From the NCBI RefSeq assembly GCF_042682745.1, contig NZ_JBHUIO010000005.1, forward strand, positions 744,001-808,000: DNA of 64,000 nucleotides. Reading direction: 5' to 3'. This document shows positions 8,740 through 16,872 of the stretch, one piece after another; the stretch's first letter is position 1, and each line of letters starts with the position of its first letter. The notes under the pieces were generated by a model. That model was not told where the DNA came from. It saw only the letters and a list, made by a program, of their open reading frames with translations, and made no database searches. This stretch comes from Tumebacillus_A lipolyticus. GTDB taxonomy: Bacteria > Bacillota > Bacilli > Tumebacillales > Tumebacillaceae. The position numbers and the translations under genes were made by a program.

Positions 8740-8882
8740 TTGTCCCGCCAGTCACCTGTCGGATTTCGGTCACGCTCTTTCGGTGTGGCTATCCACCGGG
8801 AGGCATCCGCCGATGATTCGATACTCCTCCACCTCGTCAACTGGCGCAGTCTTTTCCGTTCCTGCGCGTCAGTTCAGGCGCT
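8740..8882 (-). ncRNA. glmS ribozyme: glmS ribozyme/riboswitch (glucosamine-6-phosphate-activated)
   Basis: The minus strand reads AGCGCCTGAACT at the 5' end, then AGTTGACGAGG, TGGAGG, TATCGAA and CGGCGGATGCCTCCCGG, the conserved P1-P3 core of the glmS ribozyme family. Self-cleavage is expected between A8882 and G8881. The 3' boundary is approximate. Cleavage by glucosamine-6-phosphate destabilises the glmS mRNA, giving feedback control. A long structured leader separates it from the glmS start. Confidence 0.95.
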
Positions 8883-8969
8883 TTTGAAAGATACAAAAAC
8901 TGAACTCCCACTCTCGCCGCTTCGCATCACCTCCTACATAGAATATATGCAACCTTGCGCAAAAGGGTC

Positions 8970-9000
8970 GTGGGCGTGAACCACCTTCTGGTTCACACCC
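8970..9000 (-). terminator. Hairpin after glmM, possible weak terminator
   Basis: GTGAACC (8976-8982) pairs with GGTTCAC (8990-8996) and flanking C/G pairs extend the stem; only a short CCTTTT follows on the minus strand, so termination may be partial. Confidence 0.45.
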
Positions 9001-9011
9001 CGCCCATTCGA

Positions 9012-10364
9012 TCAGTTGGCGCCAAGCTCTTGGCGCACCACCGCTGCGATGTCATTCACGTAGTTGCGAAGCGATTCCTCTTCCGGCCCTTCTGCCATCA
9101 CTCGGATCAGCGGTTCGGTGCCAGACGGGCGCACCAGCACGCGGCCATCCCCGCCGAGAATCTCCTCGACGCGGGCGATCGCGTTTTGAATCGCCTCATT
9201 TTCCTGCCAGCCTTCCTTCGTCGCCACCCGCACGTTGATCATGATCTGCGGGAAGCTCTTCATGACCGCCGCAAGCTCGCTCATCCGCTTTTGGGATTCT
9301 ACCATGATATCGGTGAGGTGCAGGGCTGTCAAGAGACCGTCGCCCGTCGTGTTGTGCCGCAGCATGATGATGTGGCCAGACTGCTCGCCACCGATCGCAT
9401 ACCCGTCACGCTTCATCGCTTCCATCACGTAGCGGTCGCCGACCGCCGTCCTGATCACCTCGATGCCCTGTTCGCGCATCGCCTTCAGGAAGCCGATGTT
9501 CGACATGACGGTCGCCACCACCGTGTTGCCGCGCAGCTCGCCGCGATCTTTCAGCGCTTTGCCGAGGATCGCCATCACGTAGTCGCCATCGACGATGTTG
9601 CCGAGCTCATCCACCGCGATCAGCCGGTCCGCATCGCCGTCGAACGACAACCCGATCGCCGCCTGGTGCTCCAGGACAGCCTCCCGCACCACTTCTGGAT
9701 GGGTCGAGCCGCAGCCGACGTTGATGTTGGTGCCCGTCGGCTCGGAGAAGATGGAGACGACATCTGCGCCCAGCGAGCGGAACACGTCTGCCGCCACGTA
9801 TGATGCGGCGCCGTTGCCGCAGTCGAGGACGACCTTCACGCCGTCAAAGCGGTTGCGGACGGTCGACTTTTGAAACTCGGTGAACTGCGCGCCCGCATTC
9901 GCCTCTTCGTAGACGCGGCCGACATGCTCGCCGGTCGGGCGGGGCAGTTCGTCTGCCGCCAAGTCGAGCAGGCGTTCAAACTCCGCCTCCTGCTCGTCTG
10001 TCAGCTTAAAGCCGTCACCGCCAAAAAACTTGATGCCGTTGTCAGGCACCGGGTTGTGCGAGGCGGAGATCATCACGCCCGCATCTGCGCCCAGCGTGCG
10101 GGTCAGATAGGCGACACCGGGCGTCGGGATGACGCCCAAGCGAACGACATCGACCCCGACCGAGGTGATGCCTGCGATCAGTGCTGCTTCTAACATATCG
10201 CCGGAGATGCGAGTGTCCTTGCCCACCGCGATCTTCGCGCGTTGAATTTGATTGCCATGCGTCAGGACGTACGCTCCGGTACGGCCCAGCTTATATGCCA
10301 ACTCAGGTGTCAGTTCGAGGTTGGCTACACCGCGAACTCCATCAGTACCAAAATATTGCGCCAC
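9012..10364 (-). CDS. glmM: Phosphoglucosamine mutase
   Basis: GlmM interconverts glucosamine-6-phosphate and glucosamine-1-phosphate on the way to UDP-GlcNAc. I choose the GTG at 10364 (MAQYFGTDGVRG...) because AAGGAGAT lies just upstream and the product (450 aa) has the usual family length; a GTG 39 nt upstream would add a non-homologous tail. The phosphoserine loop is MISASHNP (S102). The Mg site is DGDADR and the sugar-binding loop GGEQSGH, all intact. The C-terminal phosphate-binding loop is RPSGTEPLIRVM. It sits between cdaR and glmS, as in B. subtilis, where GlmM also binds and modulates CdaA. Confidence 0.98.
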   Translation of the reverse strand: MAQYFGTDGVRGVANLELTPELAYKLGRTGAYVLTHGNQIQRAKIAVGKDTRISGDMLEAALIAGITSVGVDVVRLGVIPTPGVAYLTRTLGADAGVMISASHNPVPDNGIKFFGGDGFKLTDEQEAEFERLLDLAADELPRPTGEHVGRVYEEANAGAQFTEFQKSTVRNRFDGVKVVLDCGNGAASYVAADVFRSLGADVVSIFSEPTGTNINVGCGSTHPEVVREAVLEHQAAIGLSFDGDADRLIAVDELGNIVDGDYVMAILGKALKDRGELRGNTVVATVMSNIGFLKAMREQGIEVIRTAVGDRYVMEAMKRDGYAIGGEQSGHIIMLRHNTTGDGLLTALHLTDIMVESQKRMSELAAVMKSFPQIMINVRVATKEGWQENEAIQNAIARVEEILGGDGRVLVRPSGTEPLIRVMAEGPEEESLRNYVNDIAAVVRQELGAN

Positions 10365-10576
10365 GAAACGATATCTCCTTCGCTGAGAATTGAGGACTTG
10401 CACTCAATTCATTCATTTTCACACAGATGAGCAGGAAGCACAAGACCCCCTGATTTTGAGAGATCGCCCCTGCTTGAAGTCTGTCATTTTGACCGACCTG
10501 CCGAACGCGATGGGCGAGCAAAATGGGCGCCCATTAGATAAGACGGACGAGCACTGCATTTGGTTGCACGATCGAC

Positions 10577-10612
10577 GAAATAAATGCCGAAGCGGAAAAG
10601 TCGCTCCGGCAT
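10577..10612 (-). terminator. Terminator-like hairpin between cdaR and glmM
   Basis: ATGCCGAAGCG (10584-10594) pairs with CGCTCCGGCAT (10602-10612) apart from one mismatch, followed on the minus strand by TTTATTT. Probably partial, separating cdaAR from glmMS expression. The remaining 10405-10576 stretch shows no gene. Confidence 0.55.
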
Positions 10613-10618
10613 TCCGTT

Positions 10619-11827
10619 CTATTTTTTGATCTCCAGCTTCAGCGTCGGCGGGGTGACTTCGACCGTCTTGACGAAGCTCGGCGTGGTGACGACCACGCGG
10701 ACTTCCCCTTCTCCTGCCGGCTGGTTGCTCAGATCGAGCAGAGCGTTGATGTCCTGCGCCGTCAGCGCGTCCAGCTTGTTCTTCGCCCCTTCCACCGTCA
10801 CGGTGACGAGGTCACTGCTGCCGAGCAGCTTGTAGCTCTCACCAGCTTTCAACCCGGTGACTTTGACCGGGATGTCGGTAAACGTGCGCTTCGTCGCCTC
10901 GACGATCACCACTTCCACCGCGATCTGCTTCGGCTGGATGCCTGTGACACCCTCCGCCTCGGTCAGCGTCAGCGTCAGTTTGGTCGTCTTGCTCAGCCCG
11001 GTCAGGTCGATCACAGGCGCTGGGAAAGAATCGATCTTGGCCAGCGTGTCGGCCGATCCGTACAGGGTGACCGTGCCCGACTGCTCCACCGATTGCACCG
11101 CATAGCCTGGCGCCAACTCTCCTTTGAACTGCAGGCGGAGCGGAACCGACTTGGACGGCTTGACGATCGGGACGCTCACCTCGGCGCGGTCGCGGCTTAA
11201 GCGCACGCCTTCCACCTGTTTGCCCGCCTTGTCGACCGCGGTCAGCGGCACAGATGTCTGAATCGCCTCTTTCGCCTCATCCAGCGAGATCTGCGCGACC
11301 ACCTGATCCACCGAGTTCAGCGCAGATTTGGCACCGGTGACGATCACCGTCTTCGGCGAGACGAGCGCATCGCCCGCCACCATCCCTTCGCCCGGCTTTC
11401 CTTTCATCCGCAGCTGCACGGGAAACTCTCGATTCTCGACCGCTTCCAGCTCGACCTTCACTTTCGTGTTTTCGATCGACACGCCGGAGGGGGCTCCCGT
11501 CACGTAGACGGGCACCTCGTGCACGCCAACACCGAGCTTCGATGCGTCGGCGACCGCCTTGATCGAATCCCCTTGGGCGACCGCGTTCATGATGTCCAGA
11601 TAGGAGCCGCGCAGGGTCAAGGTGACCTTCGGATCGTTGACCAGCGAAAAGTTGCGCTCGTCATACATCACTTCCACCTTTTTCTCCAACTGCTGTTGCG
11701 GCTGTGAGGTCAGGCCGGTCGATGTGGTGCTCTCATCGCTCTGGTGCACGATCAGCCAGAGCAACACCGCCAGCACCGCCGACATGATCTTGACCAACGT
11801 GTTGTTTTTTAAGAAGCGATCCATCAT
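10619..11827 (-). CDS. cdaR: CdaR (YbbR-domain) regulator of diadenylate cyclase CdaA
   Basis: CdaR is the membrane-anchored partner that modulates CdaA. The product, about 402 aa, begins with a single N-terminal membrane segment (VKIMSAVLAVLLWLIV) followed by tandem extracellular YbbR repeats of about 80 residues (KVEVMYDERNF.., EFPVQLRMKG.., KSVPLRLQFKG.., RTFTDIPVKVTG..). The ATG pair at 11827/11824 lies just after the cdaA stop (one base between), so translation is coupled; a longer frame further upstream would run inside cdaA and is unlikely. Gene order cdaA-cdaR-glmM matches B. subtilis. Confidence 0.92.
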   Translation of the reverse strand: MMDRFLKNNTLVKIMSAVLAVLLWLIVHQSDESTTSTGLTSQPQQQLEKKVEVMYDERNFSLVNDPKVTLTLRGSYLDIMNAVAQGDSIKAVADASKLGVGVHEVPVYVTGAPSGVSIENTKVKVELEAVENREFPVQLRMKGKPGEGMVAGDALVSPKTVIVTGAKSALNSVDQVVAQISLDEAKEAIQTSVPLTAVDKAGKQVEGVRLSRDRAEVSVPIVKPSKSVPLRLQFKGELAPGYAVQSVEQSGTVTLYGSADTLAKIDSFPAPVIDLTGLSKTTKLTLTLTEAEGVTGIQPKQIAVEVVIVEATKRTFTDIPVKVTGLKAGESYKLLGSSDLVTVTVEGAKNKLDALTAQDINALLDLSNQPAGEGEVRVVVTTPSFVKTVEVTPPTLKLEIKK

Positions 11828-11828
11828 C

Positions 11829-12662
11829 CTACGATCCCGCCTTTCTGCCGAACAGCGAGAAACCGTTCTGCTTCGGCGGCGCAAGATGGGTGGTCATCAG
11901 CTCGCGGAACGACTGCTCATCGAGGTTGCGCGTGAGGTCGCCGTTGACTGCGACCGACACGTAGCCGGTCTCCTCCGACACGATCACCGTCACGGCGTCA
12001 GACACCTCGGTGATGCCGATGCCCGCGCGATGTCTCGTGCCGAGCTCTTTGGAGATGCGCGAGGAGTCTGACAGCGGCAGGAAACAGGATGCTGCCACGA
12101 TTCGATTGCCGCGCATCATCACCGCGCCGTCATGGAGCGGCGTGTTCGGGATGAAGATGTTGATCAACAGCTCCGATGAGACGACCGCCCCGATCGGAAT
12201 TCCCGATTCAAAATGGTCGTTCAGCCCGGTCTCCCGCTCGATGACGATCAGCGCTCCGATCTTGTTCTTGGCGAGCACCTGCGTCGCTTTGGTCACCTCG
12301 GAGATCATCTTCGGGATGTCCTCCTCTTCGAGCACCGCAGTCGAACTCCAGGAGAAAAACTTGCCTCGTCCGAGCTGTTCCAAACCCCGTCGCAGTTCCG
12401 GTTGAAAGACGACAGGGATCGCAAACAGCCCGATCGTTAAAATTTTATCGAGCAGCCAGTTCAGCGCATTGAGTTGCAAGGCGCTGCTCACTCCGGTCGC
12501 CAGCAGGATGACGACGATCCCTTTGAGCAGCTGTACCGCTCGCGTGCCGCGGATCAGCAGGATCATCTTGTACAGCACAAAGGCGACGATCAGGATGTCG
12601 AGCAGATCAAACAGGCTGAACGAGCTGATCAGTTGAGTAAATGTGTTTTGCAAATCGCCCAC
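11829..12662 (-). CDS. cdaA: Diadenylate cyclase CdaA (c-di-AMP synthase)
   Basis: CdaA condenses two ATP into c-di-AMP, which controls potassium and osmolyte balance and the cell wall. The 277-aa protein has three N-terminal membrane segments (residues about 15-85) and a DAC domain with the catalytic DGA motif at 178-180 and RHR at 210-212 (GTRHRAG). The start is a GTG at 12662 behind AAAGGG. It heads the cdaA-cdaR unit; about 140 bp upstream, as far as the MFS terminator, contain no gene and should hold its promoter, though I see no convincing -35/-10 pair. Confidence 0.96.
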   Translation of the reverse strand: MGDLQNTFTQLISSFSLFDLLDILIVAFVLYKMILLIRGTRAVQLLKGIVVILLATGVSSALQLNALNWLLDKILTIGLFAIPVVFQPELRRGLEQLGRGKFFSWSSTAVLEEEDIPKMISEVTKATQVLAKNKIGALIVIERETGLNDHFESGIPIGAVVSSELLINIFIPNTPLHDGAVMMRGNRIVAASCFLPLSDSSRISKELGTRHRAGIGITEVSDAVTVIVSEETGYVSVAVNGDLTRNLDEQSFRELMTTHLAPPKQNGFSLFGRKAGS

Positions 12663-12796
12663 CTACTGCCCTTTCGATCTCATTGCTTACTATATCCGTT
12701 CCCAAGTTAAACGTTGCATGCACAGTCTATCCTATTTCATTCGCTAGACGGATAGTATCTCCTTTTTCCGCTTTCCGATTTTCCATAAATTGCAGA

Positions 12797-12829
12797 AAGG
12801 GAAACAGCCCCCGGCAGTGCGGGAGCTGT
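12797..12829 (-). terminator. Terminator after the MFS gene
   Basis: ACAGCCCCCG (12804-12813) pairs with CGGGAGCTGT (12820-12829), one mismatch; the minus strand continues TTTCCCTTTC. It overlaps the end of the MFS coding region. Confidence 0.55.
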
Positions 12830-14076
12830 CACGAGATCATGTTTGAAGAGCGGTTGACGACCTCCTCGTTCAGCTGCTGTTGCGAAAAGCGATAGACCGG
12901 TCCTTTGAGGATGATCAAAAGCGGCAGGATCGACAGGGAAACTGCGGTCAGAAAGGCGGTCTCCGAACCGAGAAATCCGGTGATCGACCCGAGCATCGAC
13001 GTGGAGAGCGGAAAGGTGATCGCGATCAGGGTGCGCATCGCCCCGTTGACCCGCCCGAGCATCTCGTTGGGCACCGATTCTTGAATCATCACCGTGTATG
13101 AGATGTGCAGCATCATCCCGCCGATCGAGCCGATAAACAGCGCGATCGGGGCGATCCATGCGACGGGGATCAGAAACAGCGCAACGCCAAAATTGTTCAA
13201 CAGCAAGGCCAAAAGCATCATCTTGCCTCGCGCCAGCCGCTTGAGCCTCGGCGGCAGGATCGTCCCGATCAGCATGCCGAGGCCGTTGACCATCAGCACG
13301 TAGGAGATCAAGTTGTCCGCCATCGCCAGCTCATCTTTCAGATGGAACAGCACCACCGTCAAGATCCCGCTGTCCGCCAGGTTGGAAAGCCCCATCACGA
13401 TCGCGATCGAGACGAGAATCCGGCTGTCCAAGATCCATCGCAATCCGTTTCTCGTGTCGATCAGCACCTGCGAGATGGAGCGCACACCGCCCAAGCTCTC
13501 ATGTGGAATGCGCGTGATCAAGCAGAGGAGGATCGGGGCGAAATAGGTCAGCGCGTTGATGATCAGCAGCGTCTGATACTCGAAGGCGGCGATCAAAATC
13601 CCGGCGAGCAGCGGGCCAAAGATCGTCGTCGCCGTAAAGCAACTCGACAGCCCGGCGCTCGCCTCCAGCTTCCGATCGGGAAACATCGCCGGGATCGTGG
13701 CAAATTCGGCCGTTCGCAGAAAAACCTGACCGATCGCCAGACAGGTGCCGAGCAGATAGAGCATCCACACTTCCAACAGCCCGACCGAAAACAAAGTCGA
13801 GATCAGCGCACAGCAGAACGCTTGGAAGCAGAGCGCCGCGAAGATCACCGTCCTTCGGGAGAGCCGATCGACCAGCGCTCCGGCAAACAGGGACAGCAAA
13901 ACCTGTGGCAGCGCTTCGCACACCGCCATCACGCTCATGTTCAGCGCCGACTGCGTCATGCTGTAGACCAGAAGCGGCAAGACGAGAAAGTACAGCTGGT
14001 TGCCCAAGTTGTTGATCGTGCTTCCCGTCGCGTAGAAGAGAAATCGGGGCGAGCTCCAGATGCCGCCCAAGGCCAT
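12829..14076 (-). CDS. MFS transporter, probable drug/metabolite efflux
   Basis: A 415-aa integral membrane protein with about twelve hydrophobic segments and the MFS loop 2-3 signature (GALVDRLSRRTV near residue 65). The overall pattern resembles MFS_3/enterobactin-exporter-like permeases (ATGSTINNLGNQLYFLVLPL near the start, GRVNGAMRTL in the second half). The ATG at 14076 is preferred over a GTG 9 nt upstream that lies inside the Shine-Dalgarno (TAGGTGAGG). The substrate cannot be read from the sequence. It separates rsiW from cdaA, which are adjacent in B. subtilis, so it is an insertion into a conserved locus. SigW-linked detoxification would fit but is speculative. Confidence 0.85.
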   Translation of the reverse strand: MALGGIWSSPRFLFYATGSTINNLGNQLYFLVLPLLVYSMTQSALNMSVMAVCEALPQVLLSLFAGALVDRLSRRTVIFAALCFQAFCCALISTLFSVGLLEVWMLYLLGTCLAIGQVFLRTAEFATIPAMFPDRKLEASAGLSSCFTATTIFGPLLAGILIAAFEYQTLLIINALTYFAPILLCLITRIPHESLGGVRSISQVLIDTRNGLRWILDSRILVSIAIVMGLSNLADSGILTVVLFHLKDELAMADNLISYVLMVNGLGMLIGTILPPRLKRLARGKMMLLALLLNNFGVALFLIPVAWIAPIALFIGSIGGMMLHISYTVMIQESVPNEMLGRVNGAMRTLIAITFPLSTSMLGSITGFLGSETAFLTAVSLSILPLLIILKGPVYRFSQQQLNEEVVNRSSNMIS

Positions 14077-14199
14077 ACACCTCACCTACTTTTTCCGTCT
14101 ATTCTCTCTTTGACAGAAACACCCGATGTGCGGAGGAATGATCGAATAACTCCGAGCAGGATGATTGATAGCACTTCTACTTTCCGTGTATGATTTACT

Positions 14200-14213
14200 A
14201 ATAAAGTTCTTTC
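14200..14213 (+). repeat. 14-bp copy of the Tn7 TnsB-site core outside the element
   Basis: AATAAAGTTCTTTC on the plus strand is identical to the core of the three right-end repeats at 6671-6727 (read on the minus strand). It lies alone in the rsiW/MFS spacer; no TGT terminus or partner site is seen next to it, so chance is possible. Confidence 0.35.
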
Positions 14214-14259
14214 TTTAATTATAAGTACGATCTAAAGGAATAGACTTCCTGCTTCCAAA

Positions 14260-14297
14260 AGAAATTCCCCTGCATCGGTCACCCGGTGCAGGGGAAT
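14260..14297 (-). terminator. Terminator after rsiW
   Basis: TTCCCCTGCA (14265-14274) pairs with TGCAGGGGAA (14286-14295); the minus strand then reads TTTCTTTT. It ends the sigW-rsiW transcript before the MFS gene. Confidence 0.75.
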
Positions 14298-14317
14298 GTT
14301 GCAACGCATCTCCAGTT

Positions 14318-14941
14318 TCACTTGCCCGTTCCAAAAAATCCGCTGAACAGCTCTTTCACATAGTAGCCGAACTTCTCCAGCGCTTCGTCCACCTCAGATA
14401 CCTCGCCCGAAATGTCGGCGCCCGCGGCGCGCGCGAGGTGGACTTTGCCGTTGAGCGCGGTCACATTGCCGTTCACTTTGCCGCGCACTTCGATGTCGCC
14501 GTTTTGGATGACCAGATTGCCGTTGTACTCGCTTCCTTCAGGCACGATCACCTTCCCGTCCGCGACGATCAACCCGTCCGTGTGGTCGGCCTGCAGAGCG
14601 AATTGGTTCGGCGTCGCAATCGATACGCCGAGCCCAAACACGAGTAGCACCGCGGCAGCGATCCCGCTGTACTTCATGATCGGGACCCGCCAATTGCGGC
14701 GCGGGGGTTTTGCCTGTTGCAGCTTGGCCATCAAATCTTCCGTAAAGCCGCTCGGTGCCTTGTGCCACTCAGCTCCCTGAAGGGTCTGAATGACCGTTCC
14801 GAGCTCTTTGAGGTGAGTGAGGCATTTGTCACAAGCGGCAACATGAGCCTCCAACTCGGTTCGCTCTGCCACACTCAGTTCTTCATCGAGATAACGGTGA
14901 AGCAGCTCTTCGTTATTCTCTTGGCAGATCACGTCAGGCAC
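14318..14941 (-). CDS. rsiW: Anti-sigma-W factor RsiW
   Basis: RsiW holds SigW inactive at the membrane until regulated proteolysis releases it. The 207-aa protein has an N-terminal zinc-binding anti-sigma domain with H33, C37 and C40 (HVAACDKC), one membrane segment at about 91-109 and an extracellular tail. The tail (VIVPEGSEYNGNLVIQNG then GKVNGNVTALNGKV) closely resembles the corresponding segment of B. subtilis RsiW. It lies 3 bp after sigW, so the two are co-transcribed and probably coupled. The site-1 and site-2 proteases are not in the window. Confidence 0.93.
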   Translation of the reverse strand: MPDVICQENNEELLHRYLDEELSVAERTELEAHVAACDKCLTHLKELGTVIQTLQGAEWHKAPSGFTEDLMAKLQQAKPPRRNWRVPIMKYSGIAAAVLLVFGLGVSIATPNQFALQADHTDGLIVADGKVIVPEGSEYNGNLVIQNGDIEVRGKVNGNVTALNGKVHLARAAGADISGEVSEVDEALEKFGYYVKELFSGFFGTGK

Positions 14942-14944
14942 CTC

Positions 14945-15511
14945 CTATAGCATCGGCCGGAGACCGGCACGCAGCGCTTCGCGACCGCGATGGATGCGTG
15001 TTTTGACCGTGGAAACCGGCACCTCAAGAATCTCACTGATCTCGATCAGTGACAGATCGTGTAAGTATTTTAAGATCACCGCTGCACGGTAATTATCGGG
15101 GAGCCCGTCGATCGCATCCTGTACCTCTCTGCGCGTCTCCAGACGAACCACTTCCTGCTCCGGCGTATCGCCTTGTGCAGAAAGCCGCGAGTACATGTCC
15201 CCGCCTTCAATTCCATCGACCTCCGCATCGAGCGAGAAGTCCGCCTTTTTCTTGCGGATGCGATCGATGCAAAGATTGGTGGCGATTCGATAGATCCAAG
15301 TCGAAAACTTGTGATCCGCATTGTATTTGTTCAGATTCGCGTACGCTCGCAAAAACGCCTCTTGCGCGATGTCCTCCGCTTCCTGCGGGTTGCCGAGCAT
15401 CCGATACCCGAGGTTGAACAACTTGTCTTTATAAAGTTCTACCAACTCCGCAAATGCGAGACGGTCGCCCTTTTGCGCCCGTTTGACGATTCGCTGTTCG
15501 ATCAGTTCCAT
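14945..15511 (-). CDS. sigW: ECF RNA polymerase sigma factor SigW
   Basis: SigW directs the envelope-stress and antibiotic-resistance regulon. The 188-aa protein has sigma region 2 (AEDIAQEAFLRAYANLNKY then FSTWIYRIATNLCIDRIRKK, about 45-90) and region 4 with its helix-turn-helix (LIEISEILEVPVSTVKTRIHRGREALR, about 153-180). Length matches B. subtilis SigW (187 aa). The ATG at 15511 follows GGAGGAAGC. A perfect SigW-type promoter upstream predicts autoregulation. It forms an operon with rsiW. Confidence 0.95.
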   Translation of the reverse strand: MELIEQRIVKRAQKGDRLAFAELVELYKDKLFNLGYRMLGNPQEAEDIAQEAFLRAYANLNKYNADHKFSTWIYRIATNLCIDRIRKKKADFSLDAEVDGIEGGDMYSRLSAQGDTPEQEVVRLETRREVQDAIDGLPDNYRAAVILKYLHDLSLIEISEILEVPVSTVKTRIHRGREALRAGLRPML

Positions 15512-15551
15512 TTGCTTCCTCCGCCGTATCTAAGTTCCGGCTACATGTATG

Positions 15552-15577
15552 TACGATCTCGTGCCGAAAAAGTTTCA
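15552..15577 (-). promoter_or_regulatory. SigW-dependent autoregulatory promoter
   Basis: The minus strand reads TGAAAC (15577-15572), 16 nt, then CGTA (15555-15552). This is the B. subtilis SigW consensus with ideal spacing, about 40 bp before the sigW start. Confidence 0.92.
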
Positions 15578-15638
15578 CGCCCTTTTTCAATTCCCTATCT
15601 TCAAAATAATTCCTGCTGTACCATAGGATTTCCTAATG

Positions 15639-15672
15639 AAAAAAGACTGATGCCCAGAACGGGCATCAATCT
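15639..15672 (-). terminator. Terminator after sat
   Basis: GATGCCC (15649-15655) and GGGCATC (15661-15667) form a stem with AGTCTTTTTT following on the minus strand. It ends the cysH-permease-sat operon. Confidence 0.85.
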
Positions 15673-15673
15673 T

Positions 15674-16852
15674 TTATCTTTCGCGCACCGCCTCTTTTTC
15701 GCGAAGCCCGGCGATCAACACCTCGGCCACCTCCGGGCGGGTGAACTCGACCGGCAAGCTTTCTCCGGCGCGAAGTTTCGCTCGCACTTTTGTTCCGGAG
15801 AGGGTGAGATGATCTGTCTTTTCATGCGGACAGGTCTTGGCAGATGCCATCGAGCCGCATTTGGTGCAGTAAAAGCTATGCTCGAAGTGGAGCGGAATGA
15901 TGCCGAGCTCCTCTGGCGTGAAGTTGCGGAAGATCTCCTGCGCTTCATACGTGCCGTAATAATCGCCGACGCCCGCATGGTCGCGGCCGACGATAAAGTG
16001 GGTGCAGCCGAAGTTTTTGCGCACGATCGCGTGGAAGATCGCCTCTCGGGGTCCAGCGTAGCGCATCGCCGCCGGAAACACCCCGAGCATCACCCGCTCG
16101 GTCGGGTAATAGTGCTTGAGCAGCACCTGGTAGCTCTCCATCCGCACATCGGCCGGAATGTCGTCCGCTTTCGTCTCGCCGACCAGCGGGTTGAGAAACA
16201 GGCCGTCCACGATCTCCATCGCGCTTTTCTGGATGTATTCGTGCGCGCGATGCACCGGATTGCGCGTCTGGAAGCCGACGATCGTCTGCCACCCTTTTTC
16301 CGCAAAGAGGAACCGCGTCTCTTGCGGATCGAAGCGAAACTCGGCAAACTCGACATTCTCTCGTTTCTCGATCAGCCAGATCGGGCCGGCGAGGTAGACG
16401 CCCGGTCGGGAAAACAGCTTGGCAACCCCCGGATGCTCCGTCTCGCTGGTACGATAGACCTGTCGCGCCTCCTGCACCTTGTCGGGAACATACTTTTCGG
16501 TGACCTCAAGCGTGCCGTAGATCACTCCATCCTCCCCGACCAGCGCCACCGTTTCGCCCACCTGAATCGAGTCGGCGAGCGCCTGGTCGACAGGAAGCGT
16601 GATCGGCAAGCTCCAGACGGTCCCATCGGACATGCGCATCTGTTCGACGACCGACAGATAATCTGACTGCCCCATAAAGCCGGTCAGCGGTGAAAACGCA
16701 CCGTTTGCGATCAATTCTAGGTCGGACAGAGCAAAAGCGTCCAACGGCACTCGTTTTGCGCGCCTTGCGATCTCTTGCTGCTGTGCACGCTTCGCTCCGG
16801 TCAGCGCACGGTCGATCAATGTTCCTCCATGTGGTGCAATCAATCCATTCAC
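15674..16852 (-). CDS. sat: Sulfate adenylyltransferase (ATP sulfurylase)
   Basis: Sat forms APS from sulfate and ATP, the first step of sulfate assimilation. The chosen GTG at 16852 (MNGLIAPHGG...) lies 9 nt after TAGGAGG and gives 392 aa, the usual prokaryotic length; a GTG two codons upstream is too close to the Shine-Dalgarno. The nucleotide-binding motif is QTRNPVHRAHE and the second is GRDHAGVGDYYG. A C-terminal zinc-type cluster (FYCTKCGSMASAKTCPH) is also present. There is no fused APS kinase domain, which fits direct APS reduction by the neighbouring CysH. It is the last gene of the operon. Confidence 0.96.
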   Translation of the reverse strand: MNGLIAPHGGTLIDRALTGAKRAQQQEIARRAKRVPLDAFALSDLELIANGAFSPLTGFMGQSDYLSVVEQMRMSDGTVWSLPITLPVDQALADSIQVGETVALVGEDGVIYGTLEVTEKYVPDKVQEARQVYRTSETEHPGVAKLFSRPGVYLAGPIWLIEKRENVEFAEFRFDPQETRFLFAEKGWQTIVGFQTRNPVHRAHEYIQKSAMEIVDGLFLNPLVGETKADDIPADVRMESYQVLLKHYYPTERVMLGVFPAAMRYAGPREAIFHAIVRKNFGCTHFIVGRDHAGVGDYYGTYEAQEIFRNFTPEELGIIPLHFEHSFYCTKCGSMASAKTCPHEKTDHLTLSGTKVRAKLRAGESLPVEFTRPEVAEVLIAGLREKEAVRER

Positions 16853-16872
16853 GATCACAGACCTCCTAGCTC

